64,000 nucleotides of DNA from Oxyura jamaicensis (Eukaryota; Chordata; Aves; Anseriformes; Anatidae). A model generated the notes under the pieces. That model saw only the letters and a list, made by a program, of their open reading frames with translations, searched no databases and was not told the DNA's origin. The DNA is taken from the NCBI RefSeq assembly GCF_011077185.1, contig NC_048897.1:48708753-48772752 (forward strand). Reading direction: 5' to 3'. Of the stretch, positions 23,480 through 37,280 are shown one piece after another; positions within the stretch are counted from its first letter, which is position 1, and every line of letters starts with the position of its first letter. The position numbers and the translations under genes are program-made.

Positions 23480-26400
23480 CTGAAAAGAAAGAAAAAAAGG
23501 ATTAAGGTATTATTGAACGTAAGCAGTAAATAAACTAATGGAAACTATGAAATAATAGAAAGTGCAAGTAATGCTAAGATGACAAAAATACAAAGCCTCA
23601 TTTTCTCTAAAGTCAAATTTGCATTGTTTTCATCTCATTTAAACAAGGACATTGCTACTAGCCGAACTGTGCTTTATTTTTTTTAAAAAAAGTATTTTCA
23701 GTTGTTATACTTGAAGAGGTTTATTCCACTATCATGCACTGCTTTGGTAAAAGTCTCTAGTATCAGTATATATAAAATGAACTGGCAAGATTGGCACACA
23801 TCTGAATAGTAATGTTCCCTGCAATTACTGGGCCGAGGAAAGAGTTCAATGTTTCCAGGCCAGTGACATTCCCTAGACCCCTACTGCCCAGCCATGAAGT
23901 ACTGCTCACCTTCTGCTTTTACGATGGTGGTGGGTAAACAAAAGGAAAATGATTAGGTTTGCCTTTGGGGAAGGAGATTTGTTTGTTTTTTAAGCAGGTA
24001 AAGTGATCTGGAGAGTCGAGATGAATGCCAGAGCCTGCATAAAAAAAGTGACAAGACTGGATAACTAGGAGCAAGACACAGAAGGAACAGAGCAGCTGTC
24101 CCTTTAGGCAGCAGCAAGCCATTAGCATGGCTCAGCCATCTTGTGAAAGCTCATCCTTAGATTTTCAGTTAAATTACACAGCAAGCTTCTCAGATGTCTG
24201 TGCTGCAGATTTACTTAAAACCTTAATGTATTCATGCTTCAGTGAAAGACAACTACCCCTGACATTTTTAAAGAAACCTGTTTAGAAATAAAAATCACAC
24301 ACATTGTAAATTCACGCTGCTTATTTTTTTCTTCAAGCCAGCCCAATATATTGCACGCCCAATCCTCCTCCACCTCAAATCACTGGGATGTGATGCAGCA
24401 AATATTCATGCTTAAGAAATGAAGAATTACATTTGCAAACTGACTGGTTTATCCTCATGGCTCTCACACCCTACCCATCCAACCCACCCTTCTAATCCAC
24501 ATCAGTTTATTTGAGCATTCATTATTAAAAAAAAAAAATCACACAAAATAGGTCGCACATTTTACATACTTGCAAATTCAGCAGGCACCAAAGAATGTGC
24601 AAATCACTGTTACACAATACAACGTAAGGGAATAACACCAGCTTTTCTATTGGAAGACGACAGACAAAAAGCAACCGAGATGAATCTCAAAATAAGATTT
24701 TACCCGAGGCCCGAGCTAAGCTGCTGTACTAGGAGAGAAGTTGGTTTACTAGGGATTTTAGGTTTTACCATGTATGTGGAGTATGTTAGATCAGCTCGCT
24801 AAGTGATAACATCACTTTTTGCTCACATGTTACTCCAGCACATCCCCAGCTAGAAATGAAACCGTGTATGCAACAAAGCCTTCCAGCATGTCTCCTCCAA
24901 CCCACTATCACCCTTTCTGAAACATCTGAACGTGTTAAAATAAACAGGCAAGAAGTGTTTATATTTGATCTCACCACGACAGGGATTCAAATGCAAGGCA
25001 CACGCACTGGTTATACGCTTTTGCTCACATGCTTTGCTAACAAAAACAAAAGCCACGCATATTTCAGCTGCATGGAGAGAGTTGTCAGCAGCAGTACACC
25101 TCTGCTTCCTCTCACGCCAACCCCTGCTCTTCGGTTCTGGCTCTTCTCAAGGGAGCACGAAATAACGATGCCCATGCAAACTGGAACTAGGCAGCAAAAT
25201 ACGGTGCACGCTGCTCTCGTATCCCAAGCACATGCATGAGGTTCACGTTACTGCAGTTGCTAGGAAAAAATACAACTTAGATGTTTTTATCTTGACATAC
25301 AGCTCTAATGAAGTCAGAGTGATCAAAATAATTACAGAATGCTGCCATAGATCAGACGGGGAATTATTTCATGGAAGAGACTTCTTATTCAGCCCTCGTC
25401 AGCAGGAGAGTTTAAACTAATGTATAGCACTTTCTTACTGTTGAAGAGATCACAAAACAGAATTAAATTGTCTCACCTTAATTTAGAACTCAAAAGGCAG
25501 AAAGTGCCCTGGCAAATGCCACATTTTGCAAAGTATTTTGCATTTTTTACTACTGTGTTTAAAAAAGCAAGCAACCAAAAGCATTAAGAAGATGTAGTTA
25601 AACCAACCACAAGCACTACCAATTTTGAAGCAGAAAAAGCAGTTCCTTCTAGTCTCTCACATTACTAGGTACCCAATACTCACAGTTGTGTTCTCTAAGC
25701 TGTTCATCCCTCTCAGTAGTTTGTCACCTAAACCACGATTAAAAAAAAAGCAACAAATCTGCTCTCCATTTAAAATCAAGTTGCCTTATCCCTTCCCAGG
25801 AGGCAAAACGAAAGCTGTTGCTATTCTTCTAAATTAAGCCTCGGAGGTGAGATGTTGACACATGATTCTTCGAGGGTGTGAGCAACCCACCAGAGATGTG
25901 AATACAACCAGAGAGCAGGATAACCACAATGTGGTCACGCATACCTTTTACTTAGGGAATTATTCAGAGCCCATGGCAAGAAGTATTCACCTTCTGGAAA
26001 CTGCAGCAACAGACCGCAGTTACCTTCCTCGCAATGCTCTAGCTAGTCGTACTTCCACCGTAACACCACTCTACATCTGGAGGCGTGCAAGGCCAGGTTC
26101 TCAAAATGCTTGCTGTATCTAAAGGGAAAGCATAGTTTACTCACAGGTAGGGTGAACGTGCCAAGCCTTTGAGTCTTCCACAATTTCACTTCGTGTTCAG
26201 AAATGTGAGTTTAGTAATGACCAATGTGTGAATTCCTAGGAAACGCAGGCTACCTGCTACTTCCCCCTTATGTAGTCTTCAAGTTACCTTCTTTTTTTTT
26301 TTTTTAAGTTTTAAAGGAGCAGAAAAAAACACACAAACAGACTGATATAAGAAAGCTGTGCTGCCTCCCTATTAAAAAAAAAAAATCTTAAACCTGCTCT

Positions 26401-29400
26401 CAGGTCCCTATCTAGAGATATCTTTCACACATCAGTGCCTACCTAACTCACCAGCACTTCATACATTCTTTCATGAGGAGCTGTGAGCACTATGCTGCTT
26501 AAGCCAGGACGACACCTTTACTTCAGCATATATAACCACGTATGCAAATCAGGCTGACCTACAGCACTGCAAGCAACCAAGTTACAACAGGACTTCGTTA
26601 AGTAACACCACTAACAACAGAGAAGTCAGGCCAGAAGAGTCTGCGTGCACCCAGACTCCACGCACGGCTTGGCCTACCCCTCTTCTACAGTTCTTTAGTC
26701 ACTTGCAGCCATCTGGTCATCTTTGGCCCTGGGATACCAAACCTGGCCTCCACTTTCAGGATGCTTGAGCAATGTATGAACGACCAATGGGGACAGACAG
26801 CATTCCTATCCCTCCTAAAGCCAAAGTCAGAGAAAATGCCCTTGAATCTGGAAGCTTACCGGTGCATCTATTGGCGAATGTACACCGCCCATTGTTTTAT
26901 CCTTAGAGGAGGACGAATCTCTACAGTACGACAACAGCAGTGCCCTGTAGGAACATCGGAGGGGCAAGACTTTCTTCAGAAAGGGCAACTGAAACAACAT
27001 CAGGCGCTGCAACTGTCACAGCAATTGGACAAACAACCTCCAGTTTTAACCGAGGCTGACTCTTGGTTCACCATCTCGGTGTCTATGCCTTCCATTAGTT
27101 ACTCCTGAAAGAAAGAGCTTTCTGCAGGCAAAGGTCCTGGGTTTTGGCTCCCAAGAGCAATTAGAGAGGCTTCTGAATTTTATTTTTATTTTATTTAATA
27201 ATTTATTAATTAAAAGAAGTGAGACTGGACCCTGTGCATAAATATGAATAGCCAAGGATGCATCCACGCATCTACGAGTGCATCTGAAGCATGACTTCAG
27301 AAACGCTGACTCCGTAGAGGTCAAACTGAAGGAGAACCTCTACAGCAAGTGCATGAAAAACTCAAGTTTTGCAGTTTGCAGACAGAAAAGCGAGAGTACT
27401 GTACAGGCCTACAAAAATCAACACAAGTAACAAGATCTGGGATAAAACACAAGAGTGCCAAAATTCAAAGGACTGCAGCATTAGAAACAAAACTGAAATA
27501 ATGAATGGAGCATGCCAAAGAGTCAGTAGCTAAAACCCTTGAAAATAGATGCAATTGGAGAACTGAGTGGCAAAGAAAAGGAGGGTAATTAGTATACCAG
27601 ACCATGGACAACCACGGACAACCGCAGATACACCAGTGGAATGCATGAAATCCCTTTGCCCCTTTATTTGTCCCCTCAAATTATACTATCCAGTCAGTGC
27701 AACTGTATTAACTCCTGGTACACATGAAAATAAATTCTACGTATGCTTTTTCATTTGCTTGAAGGTTCAAACATTTTAAATTGTTCACAAAGGATAATCA
27801 ATTCATATACCCCCGCAAAAACATTATGTATTTTTCCAAAGACCTCAAACTATGAACCGAGAGTTTTGTCCAAGAAAAGCCACCACCCCCCACCTGAAGC
27901 TTGTACTTTAACAATATATAATTTAATAATCCTTTTAAAACAATGCTCAAATTGTACTCCTTCCACTAGCATAAGCTGCTTATACGAGGCACACTGCAGC
28001 CGTACCTATTTGTCCAACCTAAGCTGAGAAGTGTCCCCATACTACAATTTCCTGGAACAATTCTCCAAGTGACATTATGCCCTGTATGCTGTAATGAGCA
28101 CGCATAAAGCAAGATTACAAGCTTTACTTGAACTACAGGACACAGAAGAAGTCAGCAGCAGTATGTATAATTCGGTGAATAGAGAAGGGGCATCCAAACC
28201 CTTCAGCTCCAACCTGATCCGTGGCACTTCCCCCCCCCGCCTTGGATGCAGTAACCAGTCAGGATATAATTGCACGGAAACATTTCTCAAGTCAGCTTCT
28301 GCTGAATGAAAAATCTGAGTCCATACTGGAAGCCCCAAATCAATTAACATTAACAAATAGCATGTCAGAGATCATCCCAGGGATCAGAAGAATGACTAAA
28401 ATAAAACAGAACACGCGGACGAGGAGACATAATTACACCACAGTCATGGGCTGAATGAAGTCATGAAAAAGCTTCTTGCCAATGAAACTATTTCAAAACT
28501 ATCGGTGGCTATACGATGGAGTCCTGGCATTCACGGATCAACAACATCAATAAAGTACCGAAAATTAGAGTTGACGTTTCTGAATGTGTACTTTCAAATG
28601 TAGGAATAGATGGCCAAAAAAGACATGTGAATTGTCTCCAAAAATGAAGTAGGAGAAGAAATGAAATGCAGAAATTGGGCTATTTTAATAAACAATTTCA
28701 CAGAGATTTTATTTATTTAAAGGTAACCACACTTTGGGTTAAAATTCCCTGTTCTTGCTAGGGGCTGACAGCCTTTCTGATTGCGTCCTCGTATTAAACA
28801 GCAAAATATTTTATCCCACTTGCTTTCCTACATCGATGTATTTGTTGTTCGCGTTGGGGGGTGATGGTAGGACTTCGGAGAGGATTGGTAAAGGCTCCAG
28901 AGGTCTTCTGGAACACGGAAGGAAACCACTCCTAAGCTAGCACCCTGCCTTCAGCAACACGTTTCACCTTTTTCTGCTGTTATCTACCTTTTCTCCAGAC
29001 AACCAAACCTGTTCCAAGGTTAAACGAGGAGCTGTTATTCTCAACATGCATGCATGCTGGCAGAGGTCCAAACTTTCTTGAAAGATGTTTGTAATCTGAT
29101 TTTCCAAAAAAGAAAGCCTTGAACATGGAGAAAGATAACTCATCTAACAAATAGTTCCCGCAGAGATTTAGAAAGAGGGTGATGCAGCTTCAATATTTCT
29201 TTATGGAATTATTTTGCTCTGTGGTCAGTTACTGAAGAAAATCACTTCTTCCCAGAATCACTAGGACCACTGTTGGGAGTAGAAGAATCACTAAATTGAT
29301 TTTGAGAGGAGATACAACTTGCATCCACAAGTACCAGTCACTCATCAAGATCCTAACAAGAATGGTAACCTCAGGAAAAAAAAAAAAAAAAAAAGGTAGT

Positions 29401-32400
29401 ATTTCTTGGCCCTGAGAAATTTCTTGATTATTTCTGAATATTTGTACTTCAAAGTAGAGGTGGGAGAGTATAAGAAAAAAGCACTAGGCAGCAGTATCAA
29501 AGTACAAGCAGCCCAATCACTATGAAAAAAATCTCTGAAAATCAATGAGCTAGCTCTGCACCATCATACACTGCTGTGTGAGCAGTAGGAACAGAATGAA
29601 AACCCCAAGGTCCTTGCTTGAAAAAATTAATAACCAAAAAACATACCCCCCCCCCCCCGATGTTTAGCTGCAGCCCCTTTCTGGTTATTCAACATTTTCC
29701 ACAGATTTCTTATTTAAAATGTGTTGGAAGATAAACAAAAGACACCCATTTTAGACACCGAGATTAAACAAACGCTTTGTTAAGAGCACACAAACTCCTG
29801 CAGACTCAGAGCCAAAATTCAAAGCCCCATTGAGGAAATCACTGTAGAAAGGAACTGTGAGATCCAAGGAAGCTGCAGTCTTTGCAGACAGAAGTTGGGA
29901 GAAAGAAAGGCCTTGCTTCATTTTATGTTTCAATAAACGAGATGCACCAAGATTCAAAATTTCTCAAAGAGCAAGGAACGCAAGTAAAAATAAGGGTTCC
30001 CATCAAATCACCCACATTAATCAGAAAGAGCTTAGAGTGCTGCAGTTACTCCAACAGAACCAGGCACAGCAATAGTTTCACCAGAATAAAAAGACTTGTA
30101 CAGGGGAGGGGGGAGAAAAAGCATGCAGAAAATTGGAGTTATACTGTCATAAAAGTCGAACTGTAATTTTTTTCCCCACTATCTGCAATACCAACAGTAT
30201 TGCCACTAGCACCGTAATATTACCCCATTCCTAGACACAGTGGCCCTAGTATCCAATTCTGGAGTACAAATAAGCCTCAGAAAGTCCAAGAACTCAACAG
30301 ACCTGAACATATCAAATGCTTCAAGCAACAGCTAAATAAAACCGTTCTTTAAACTTCTTTCTTCCGACCTTTCATTCACAGCTTGAAGTCTGAGCATCTT
30401 TGTTCCCTGCTAGTATTACCAACCAAACACTATTTGCCATTTACAGAAAGATATTCTGAAGATTCATCGAGGAATGTTTTCTTTAGTGGAAGAACTGCAG
30501 TATTTCACTGCTATTTCTGAGTCAGAAAGAAAAACAAAACAAAACGGCATTTGCTTTTTATCAACTTCAGCTAACCCTACTCAGAAGAATCAGGCAGAAT
30601 TTGTGTCCAGCCCTCACCACCGCTACCCAAAAGAGGAAAATGAAATTCTCAATAGCAGAGCTCGAGCCCAGAATGGCTTCTTAGGACCAGAACTGCTCAG
30701 GTTCTTCAAAGGCCACTGAGTAAAGTCAAGCGACTGCAGATTCCCCCTCCCAGCACCCCAGTGTTTTAGCTAAAGTGTTAAAATAAATGAGGAAAAATAT
30801 GCCGCATGGAAAGAGGTCCTGATGGGATTATTCGCTGAGACTACAAAAACAAAGTGAGGCTTGAATAACAGCAATTTAAAAAATGACCGAACATCAAATG
30901 CATTAATTGAACCATTCCTGAAATATAGAAGAATAAAAAAAAATAAAAAAACCTACACACACACGCTTATGATGAAACAGTTTCTTACTCAGGAAACTGC
31001 CACTTTTTTTTTTTTAATAGTTAAAGTAATTGAGAATTGTCACTTGTGGTAATGCAGATGTAGCTGTGGACAAGTCCTTACAGCACGGCACCACCTTTCT
31101 GCACTGAATGCTCTTGCAGTGTTTAACTGATACCCTCACCGCAAAGGCTGTTGTGCTATTACTGATCTATACAACCCAAAGAAAATCAAACACATGGAAT
31201 CATCACCCCATCTCATTCCGAATTTTCAGTCTTTATGTCTCAAGCTGCACGCTGCCAGTAAACGCCCGATGATTAGAAGATGTTTTTCCATGAGGGTCAC
31301 AAAACCTCCCGCTTAGCCAAGCATTATTATGAAATTATTTAATGTAAGATACATAAGCAATTTTCCAGACTCTTCGTTTTACGAGAAAATATTTGCAGTC
31401 CTCATCACAGCAACATTACCACGATTCTGGTGAGGATATAGGAAAAGCAGCACACGAGACTTCAAACCTGCTGGCTAAACATGAGAATCAAATGGGAATA
31501 AAATAGGAAATGTTCTGAAGTGCACAGCTGTAACCTGGCTTTGCTTGCAAGGAAATTACATCAAAACTATGCCAGAAGCACATTAAGACCTGGAAGTCAA
31601 ATCCTCAAAGCTTAGGAAAAGCTGGAGTTTGTTCATTTGTACATGCCGAGAACTTTTATTTACAAAGCCATGTTGCCCTCACATCCCCGGCATTCCTATC
31701 TTGTTAAAAAAAAAAAAAAAAGATAGAGAATGACTGCTGGAATAAAAGTAGATTTTTTTCCCTCCATCAAGACAATTTAAAAATAGACAAAAAGAATCCA
31801 AGGGGAAAAAATAAACCTGTTGTAGTCCTCGCAGATGGCTTTCTCTGAAGGTCCAGCCAACTACCAGGCTCAGCCCTGGTACCACCAGCGCAGCCAGAGG
31901 TGATGGAGTTGCCTTTGATGGACAAGGCAGTAAGGTGATGATCTTCTGAGTCCAAACCTGAGCTTGTTGCAACTGTAAATATCCTGGTCACCAAACTTGG
32001 ATGTTATGGAATTCACCTGTTTTTGAAGTTAAACAGTGTCAAAACCAGCAGTTCCTGAGCTTAGAGGGCCTCACTTTGCAGCCCCAGAACAGTTCCCTAC
32101 AGACAGAAGCAATACAGGGTCTGTAAGAAGGGTCTGTCCAAATAGCTAAGATATTTGATTAGGGGAACCACAAAATTATTGACTGATAGAAACTGATTCT
32201 TTCTTCATGAAACGTTCCTTTAGCCTAATACTTAACCGCTTACCTGCCCACACTTCTCTGCTTTCTGCACCCCTTCCTAAAGATTGGGTTTATGTAACTC
32301 AGCAGACAACTGGTGAATTCCTTATAATCATCTCCAAACACAAACAGCTTAGGCACAGATTACACAGTTCTCACGGCTACTGCATTTTAGAGTATTTCCT

Positions 32401-34265
32401 TAATCTAAAACCAGCCGAGTGTTGCGCACAAATAGCCACGATACGCGGCCAAGAAGAATACAGATTGGCATTCAAACTCCAGACCCAAAGCACAGACTGA
32501 ATTGCACGCATAGCTACAGAAAATCCTTCAAGTTACAGTTGAGACCCAAACATGAAAGCACATTTCATCCTCTGGGTCACAATCCAGCAAGGCATGTAAG
32601 TATGAGGGTTACATCACGCATCTGCGCAGTCCCACATAATTCAGCTGCACATCGCCTATGCGCGTAAGGACATTTAAGTGCTTTGCTTTATTTAAACTGC
32701 AGCTACCAGAGCACAAGGCCCATTACACTTGAGTTTCTTGGCTTTACAAACTATTTTCTTGGAAGATTTAAAACATTATAATCAATTAAAATATTCTTAC
32801 CTGAACTGAGAACTAAGGGGTGAGCAATAATGAGATTAATGTACTTCTCTAGGTGTAAACTTGTAGCATTTCTCTAAATTTCAACGCTGAAATCTGAGTA
32901 CTCAGCTTTGTTTTTCCTTTGCATCCCTCTGAGATGCTCTTCTGCTGGTATACTGCTCCAAAGTTTACACTCTAAACAGTGGAAGCGTACTTTGTTGGTA
33001 ATATTTATAGATGAAGGAAGTGTTTATTCTGTTGGTTTGGTCACATACGAACACCTTTTTAGACGAGCTGTTAAAAAATCTGAGCAACTGTGTGATATAT
33101 TTATAAACACGCTGTTCTGGAGACTCCAGCAGCAAGCTGAAATATCCATTAGTTAATTTTACTGGTATGTGAAAACAACAACAAAAAAAATTAAACGAGC
33201 ACCCAGTAAAACAAAGGCCTGCTCAGTTTAAACACACAAAGAGAAATGCAAAAAGAAGAAACTTGACAGACATCTTTAACTTAGTAGGTGGTTTAACATG
33301 GAGAACAGCTTGGTAGGTAGAAAATGAGAAAAGCAGCCCTTATAGCACTGCCTCAACACCTACAGCACTCAGCTGGATACTGCCTCGATCCAGGAACAAG
33401 AATCAGTCTGTTCCCTCAGTATGGCATCTCGCTTTTTTTTCTTCTGCCCTGATTACAATTTCCTTGGACTAGATGTTCTCGCAAGCCTTAAGATTTAAAT
33501 GATTTACTCTAGAAACATAATAAATCTAAAATTGTTCCTTCGCAGACAGATAGGAAAAAGAGCAATGTAAAAGAGCCACTATGAGATAATACGATCACCA
33601 CTCTGATCCATGCTACATCATGGTTCAAATACATGAAGCCTTCTGAAACAACTCCTTTATGCGCTGGCTCTCAAACTACATTTTATGTATGTTCCCTGGA
33701 CCTTCTAAACATTCTTTTTTCAGGCATTATCTGCTTTTGATGTAAACTTTAGTTTACAATTTGTTTAGTTTGCAATTTGTCCTTCTTTCAATGAAGAGCA
33801 TCGTCACAGTTAACCATAATTAAGTTTTAGAGAAGTTTATTTCTTATCCTAATAGTTTTAACTGAAATTTGGATCATAAGACTAAAGCTAAAGATACCAG
33901 TTAAGATTTCAACAGCAAAATACTATCCAGAAACAGCGGAATTTTCAAAAAGAATAAACGTGACTATAGGTTCCATCATTTAGAAAGAGCTACAGATGAA
34001 ACAGATACACCAATGTTTCAAAAAAAAAAAAAGTAAAAGTGAGCTATGGGTTAAGAGAAGAGAGGAGAACAATTACAACCACGTGCTATAGTATGAAGAA
34101 ATGTTGCATGGCTCAGGTGTAGCTCTGCTAAGCCATTATTGTCTTGACTTCAAACGTTAGTAAAGTCTTTAAAATGAGTTGAGGTCTGCAGAGACAAACT
34201 GAATAGTTTTTTTACAGCACTTCCCATTCCCAAACTTGCTTATTTGTAAATGACTTGCCATTATG

Positions 34266-34335
34266 TAAAAATATTTTGACATTAGCATAGGCTTCAGCAT
34301 GTGAAAACGAAGCCAATATTAATGTCAATATTTTA
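34266..34335. repeat. Imperfect inverted repeat (hairpin) in PPM1A intron 1
   Basis: Left arm 34266-34295 and right arm 34309-34335 are near-complementary, separated by a loop of about 13 nt. GAAGCC, TAATGTCAA and ATATTTTA match between the arms with small gaps. The element could be a remnant of a small DNA transposon or a transcribed hairpin; no family was recognised. Confidence 0.7.
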
Positions 34336-34429
34336 GTAAGCAATACATTGTTGATGAATGACTTATATGTAGGTCATCTCGTGAAAGCAGCTGCTTTATA
34401 TTCCCAGTTCCACTAAAAAGGGAAAAGTG

Positions 34430-34445
34430 CAATAAGATCTTATTG
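34430..34445. repeat. Perfect 16-bp palindrome
   Basis: CAATAAGATCTTATTG reads identically on both strands. It lies about 95 bp right of the inverted repeat in PPM1A intron 1. It may be chance or a dimeric factor site. Confidence 0.9.
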
Positions 34446-36332
34446 ACAGCTGCATTCAAAAACATACCGGTTACATAAGTTTGCAAATTATACTGTGCCA
34501 AAGTTAAATATCTAAGCTTTTTAACGATAGTTCTTAAAATGCTCTCTCAGCAAGAATGACTCAACGGCACCGTATAAGCCGCTCTCCAGATAAGAAGCAA
34601 CCAGCTCGATTTTATAGAAAAGACTTTTTTGTGTGCTGCTTTAATTCAAATTGCACCGAGTGAGTTGTGCTTGTTTGGACCTGCAAGCTTCACCAGTCCC
34701 TTGGCATTTCCAGCCCTGCTCCTCAGCTCCAACAAAGTATCTCGAGCTCACCTAGACGCAGCAAAGCACTTGGAAAACAGGTATAGTTTTCTGCTGTACC
34801 TCAAGGGGAAATATTTAGCAGACAACCACTAACCGAAGGACTAAACCTTTTAACCAGAGCTAGGCCCTGACTAACACGCTAGAAAAACATGGCTCTACCA
34901 GAAGAGAGAGTAGAGACCAGCTCTTTCCAGTACGAGCTACATTTATCAGGTTTTATCAGATGAATATGGCTGAGGAAAACATTAATAACTGGCACAATGC
35001 ATCAGCGAGGCTTTTACTTTTACAGCAGCCCCCTACACAAGATGTAGGCCCAGAAATACGGGCCTGGAGGGGAAAGCTTTAGGAGCAGCTCTCCCTACCC
35101 CCATGAGAAATATTGCTGTACCTATCAAAAAGTGTTCTTCAATACCTTTCCTTTGCTCAGACAGGGAAAATCTAAAACTTCCGTGACCTGTGTTTTCCCC
35201 ACCCCTTCCCTCTGATCTTATTCATAGAAAACCCATGAATAGTATTAAAAGCAAAGCTGTCAGAGAAGAAATGTGGGTAGAACTTGCTCAATTCCTGTTA
35301 ATTTAGCAATTCGCACAGGGTCCTGAGTAACAGCGGTTGTCTTTAATTTCACTGGTGCTTCACGAAGCCTTCGCCAGCCACCTAAGCAGCGAAGCAGTGC
35401 GTGCTCAGGCTCAGCAAACCATTACAGAGTTAGAACCAGGACTTCACAAAGTGACTCTACTGATTTTGACGTTATCCATCCTAACCCATGGAAAACGTGT
35501 CACCTACCACTGAGGAAGGGAGCCTCAAACCTCCAGCTCTCAGGATCTCTTTTAAGACTGCCTTCTGCTTGAAAGAATTACAAATCAAAACTTCCTTCAT
35601 CTGGCATGCACAGCCCTAAGGTTACCACGCAGGCCATCTGAACCACTGCCGTCCTCTCCCTTGACAGAAGGTACAGCTCAACGACAAAGCAGTTCCTCAC
35701 AGGCACTGGTTAGTTTTGCAACAACAGAATTTTGCCACACGCGGGGCACAACCCTGAAGCGTTTTAATTGTACGGAATTAAAATGAATACATATCAAATG
35801 GAGGCCTGCGAAACCTACCCTGACAAAAACTGACCCGCAGCCAGCCCCACAGCTGCGTGGCTACCATAACCCATGCTAACGTAATAAAAGGGTTAGATAG
35901 GAACTACGACACGCAGCACGCGAGCCTCATTATCTCGTACATCGCCGGGCAACTTTTCCATCGAGGACACCCTCCTGTTACCTCCACTTTTACCGCCGTG
36001 GCCCGTGACAGATTGCAGCTCCCCAGCAACCTTTGCTCACGCCGCCGTTCCCAAAGCCTCGCTCCAACTTTAACCGCCCCAAAAGGCGTCGGCGAGGGCG
36101 AGCTGCGGGGCAGTGTCAGCGCTCGGGGCGCGCTGGGTGCCCCGACCCTCGCTGGGTGGGTGCTTTATAAATAGATGGGTGCTGCTGGTGGTGCTGGGGG
36201 TGTTTTCTCCTCGTGCTCCCAGCGGCGTGCCCCACGGCTCGGGCGGCGATGGGCGAGGAGGCTGTTTATAGCCTTCGGTAAATGAACTCTGGAGCAGGGA
36301 GGGGACGGAGGGGAGCTGCTGCTACCTCAGCT

Positions 36333-36369
36333 CGCCTTCCTCCTCCTCCTCCTCATCCTCCTCCTCACG
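36333..36369. repeat. CCT/TCC trinucleotide repeat
   Basis: Interrupted CTC-type trinucleotide repeat within the PPM1A CpG island. A related GGA-type repeat lies at about 36565-36607, inside candidate exon 1a, where it makes the leader strongly pyrimidine-rich on the transcribed (minus) sense. Confidence 0.7.
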
Positions 36370-36498
36370 GCCCCCCGGGGACCCCCACACCCCTGGGGAC
36401 CCCTCACAGCCCTGAGGGCTCCGCATGCCCCCAGGGGCTCCCCACAGCCCCGGAGCCCCCTCGCAGCCCCCGTCTCTCACCCCCCCGTCACCACTTAC

Positions 36499-36760
36499 CC
36501 CTCTCCGGGCCGCGGCGGAGACGGCACCGGCGGCTCCCCGAGGTGCGCGGCGGGGAGGCCGGGCGAGGAGGAGGAGGAGGAGACGGAGAAAGGAGGAGGA
36601 GGAGGAAGGGGCCCGGCCTCGCCTCACTTCATTCGCAGGCGGCGGCTGCCGAGGGCGGCTCGGTGCGCAGGGGGAGCGCAGCGCTCATGGCGGCCCCGCT
36701 GCCCCCGGCCCCTCCCGCTCGGCTCCCCCCGGCCCCGGCCCCGTGCCCGCGCCCACCCGC
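36499..36760 (-). other. PPM1A: Candidate PPM1A untranslated first exon 1a
   Basis: On the minus strand a consensus donor, GAGAGGG then GTAAGTGG, ends an exon at 36499. It lies in the CpG island upstream of the first coding exon and there is no intervening splice signal of similar quality. The 5' limit is not visible; the coordinate given is a guess that includes the upstream ORF starting at 36688. Splicing from 36499 to 23479 would create a 13 kb intron 1. Confidence 0.55.
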
Positions 36761-36805
36761 CCCCCGCCGCTCTCGCGCACGCGCGCCGCCTCCCCCCCTC
36801 CCCTC

Positions 36806-36816
36806 TGCGCATGCGC
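36806..36816. promoter_or_regulatory. NRF1-type motif
   Basis: TGCGCATGCGC, the near-palindromic nuclear respiratory factor 1 site. It lies about 120 nt upstream of the candidate upstream ORF in exon 1a, so it is well placed in the core promoter of the minus-strand gene. Confidence 0.55.
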
Positions 36817-36993
36817 CGCCGCCGCTCCCGTTTACCCCCCCCCTTCCCACCACCACCCCGCAACGGACGCCGCCGCCGCGCGCGCGCGCACGCTGCAGGG
36901 GAAAAAGAGGGGGAGGCGGGAGCGCGCACGTGGGGTGCCCGGATGTTCGGAGGGGGGGGGGGAGGTATTACATCACCCCGCGCCGGGCCCAGC

Positions 36994-37024
36994 GCGCATG
37001 CGCGAGCTCGGGGGGAAGACGTCA
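36994..37024. promoter_or_regulatory. NRF1-type motif followed by CRE-like site
   Basis: GCGCATGCGC at 36994-37003 is followed 14 bp later by GACGTCA at 37018-37024 (TGACGTC on the minus strand). Both are common CpG-island promoter elements, bound by NRF1 and CREB/ATF factors respectively. Occupancy is inferred. Confidence 0.5.
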
Positions 37025-37280
37025 TCAGAGCCCTGAGGGGAGTGGGGAGGAGAGAAGCGGGTGGGAGGGAGGCGCTGGGGAAGGGAGGGGATGGCGGCTC
37101 CTGGGCTGCCCCTGGGAGCGGGCACCGGCTCCTTGAGGGACTCTTTGAGGAGGGGACGGGCTGAGGGGGTAGCCTTGAGGAGATGAAAGCCATCCTGAGA
37201 GGAGGGGAGGCCGCCCGCCCTGAGTGAAGCGGTCCTGAGGGGAAGCCGGGCCGCCCGCCCGCCCTGAGGGAAGCGCCCCG

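Larger units (their letters stand above)
23480..36498 (-). other. PPM1A: PPM1A intron 1 (about 13 kb)
   Basis: Runs from the donor at 36498 to the acceptor at 23480, assuming exon 1a. It holds homopolymer runs (poly-A near 29375 and 31704, poly-C at about 29646-29659), a hairpin-forming inverted repeat at 34266-34335 and a perfect 16-bp palindrome at 34430-34445. I saw no recognisable CR1 and no convincing coding exon; ORFs of 60-115 codons here are at chance level. Confidence 0.7.

Noticed and set aside
36282..37136. 284-codon plus-strand ORF and overlapping ORFs on both strands
   Set aside because: Proline/arginine/alanine-rich translations in several frames at once across a CpG island with trinucleotide repeats; no family similarity.
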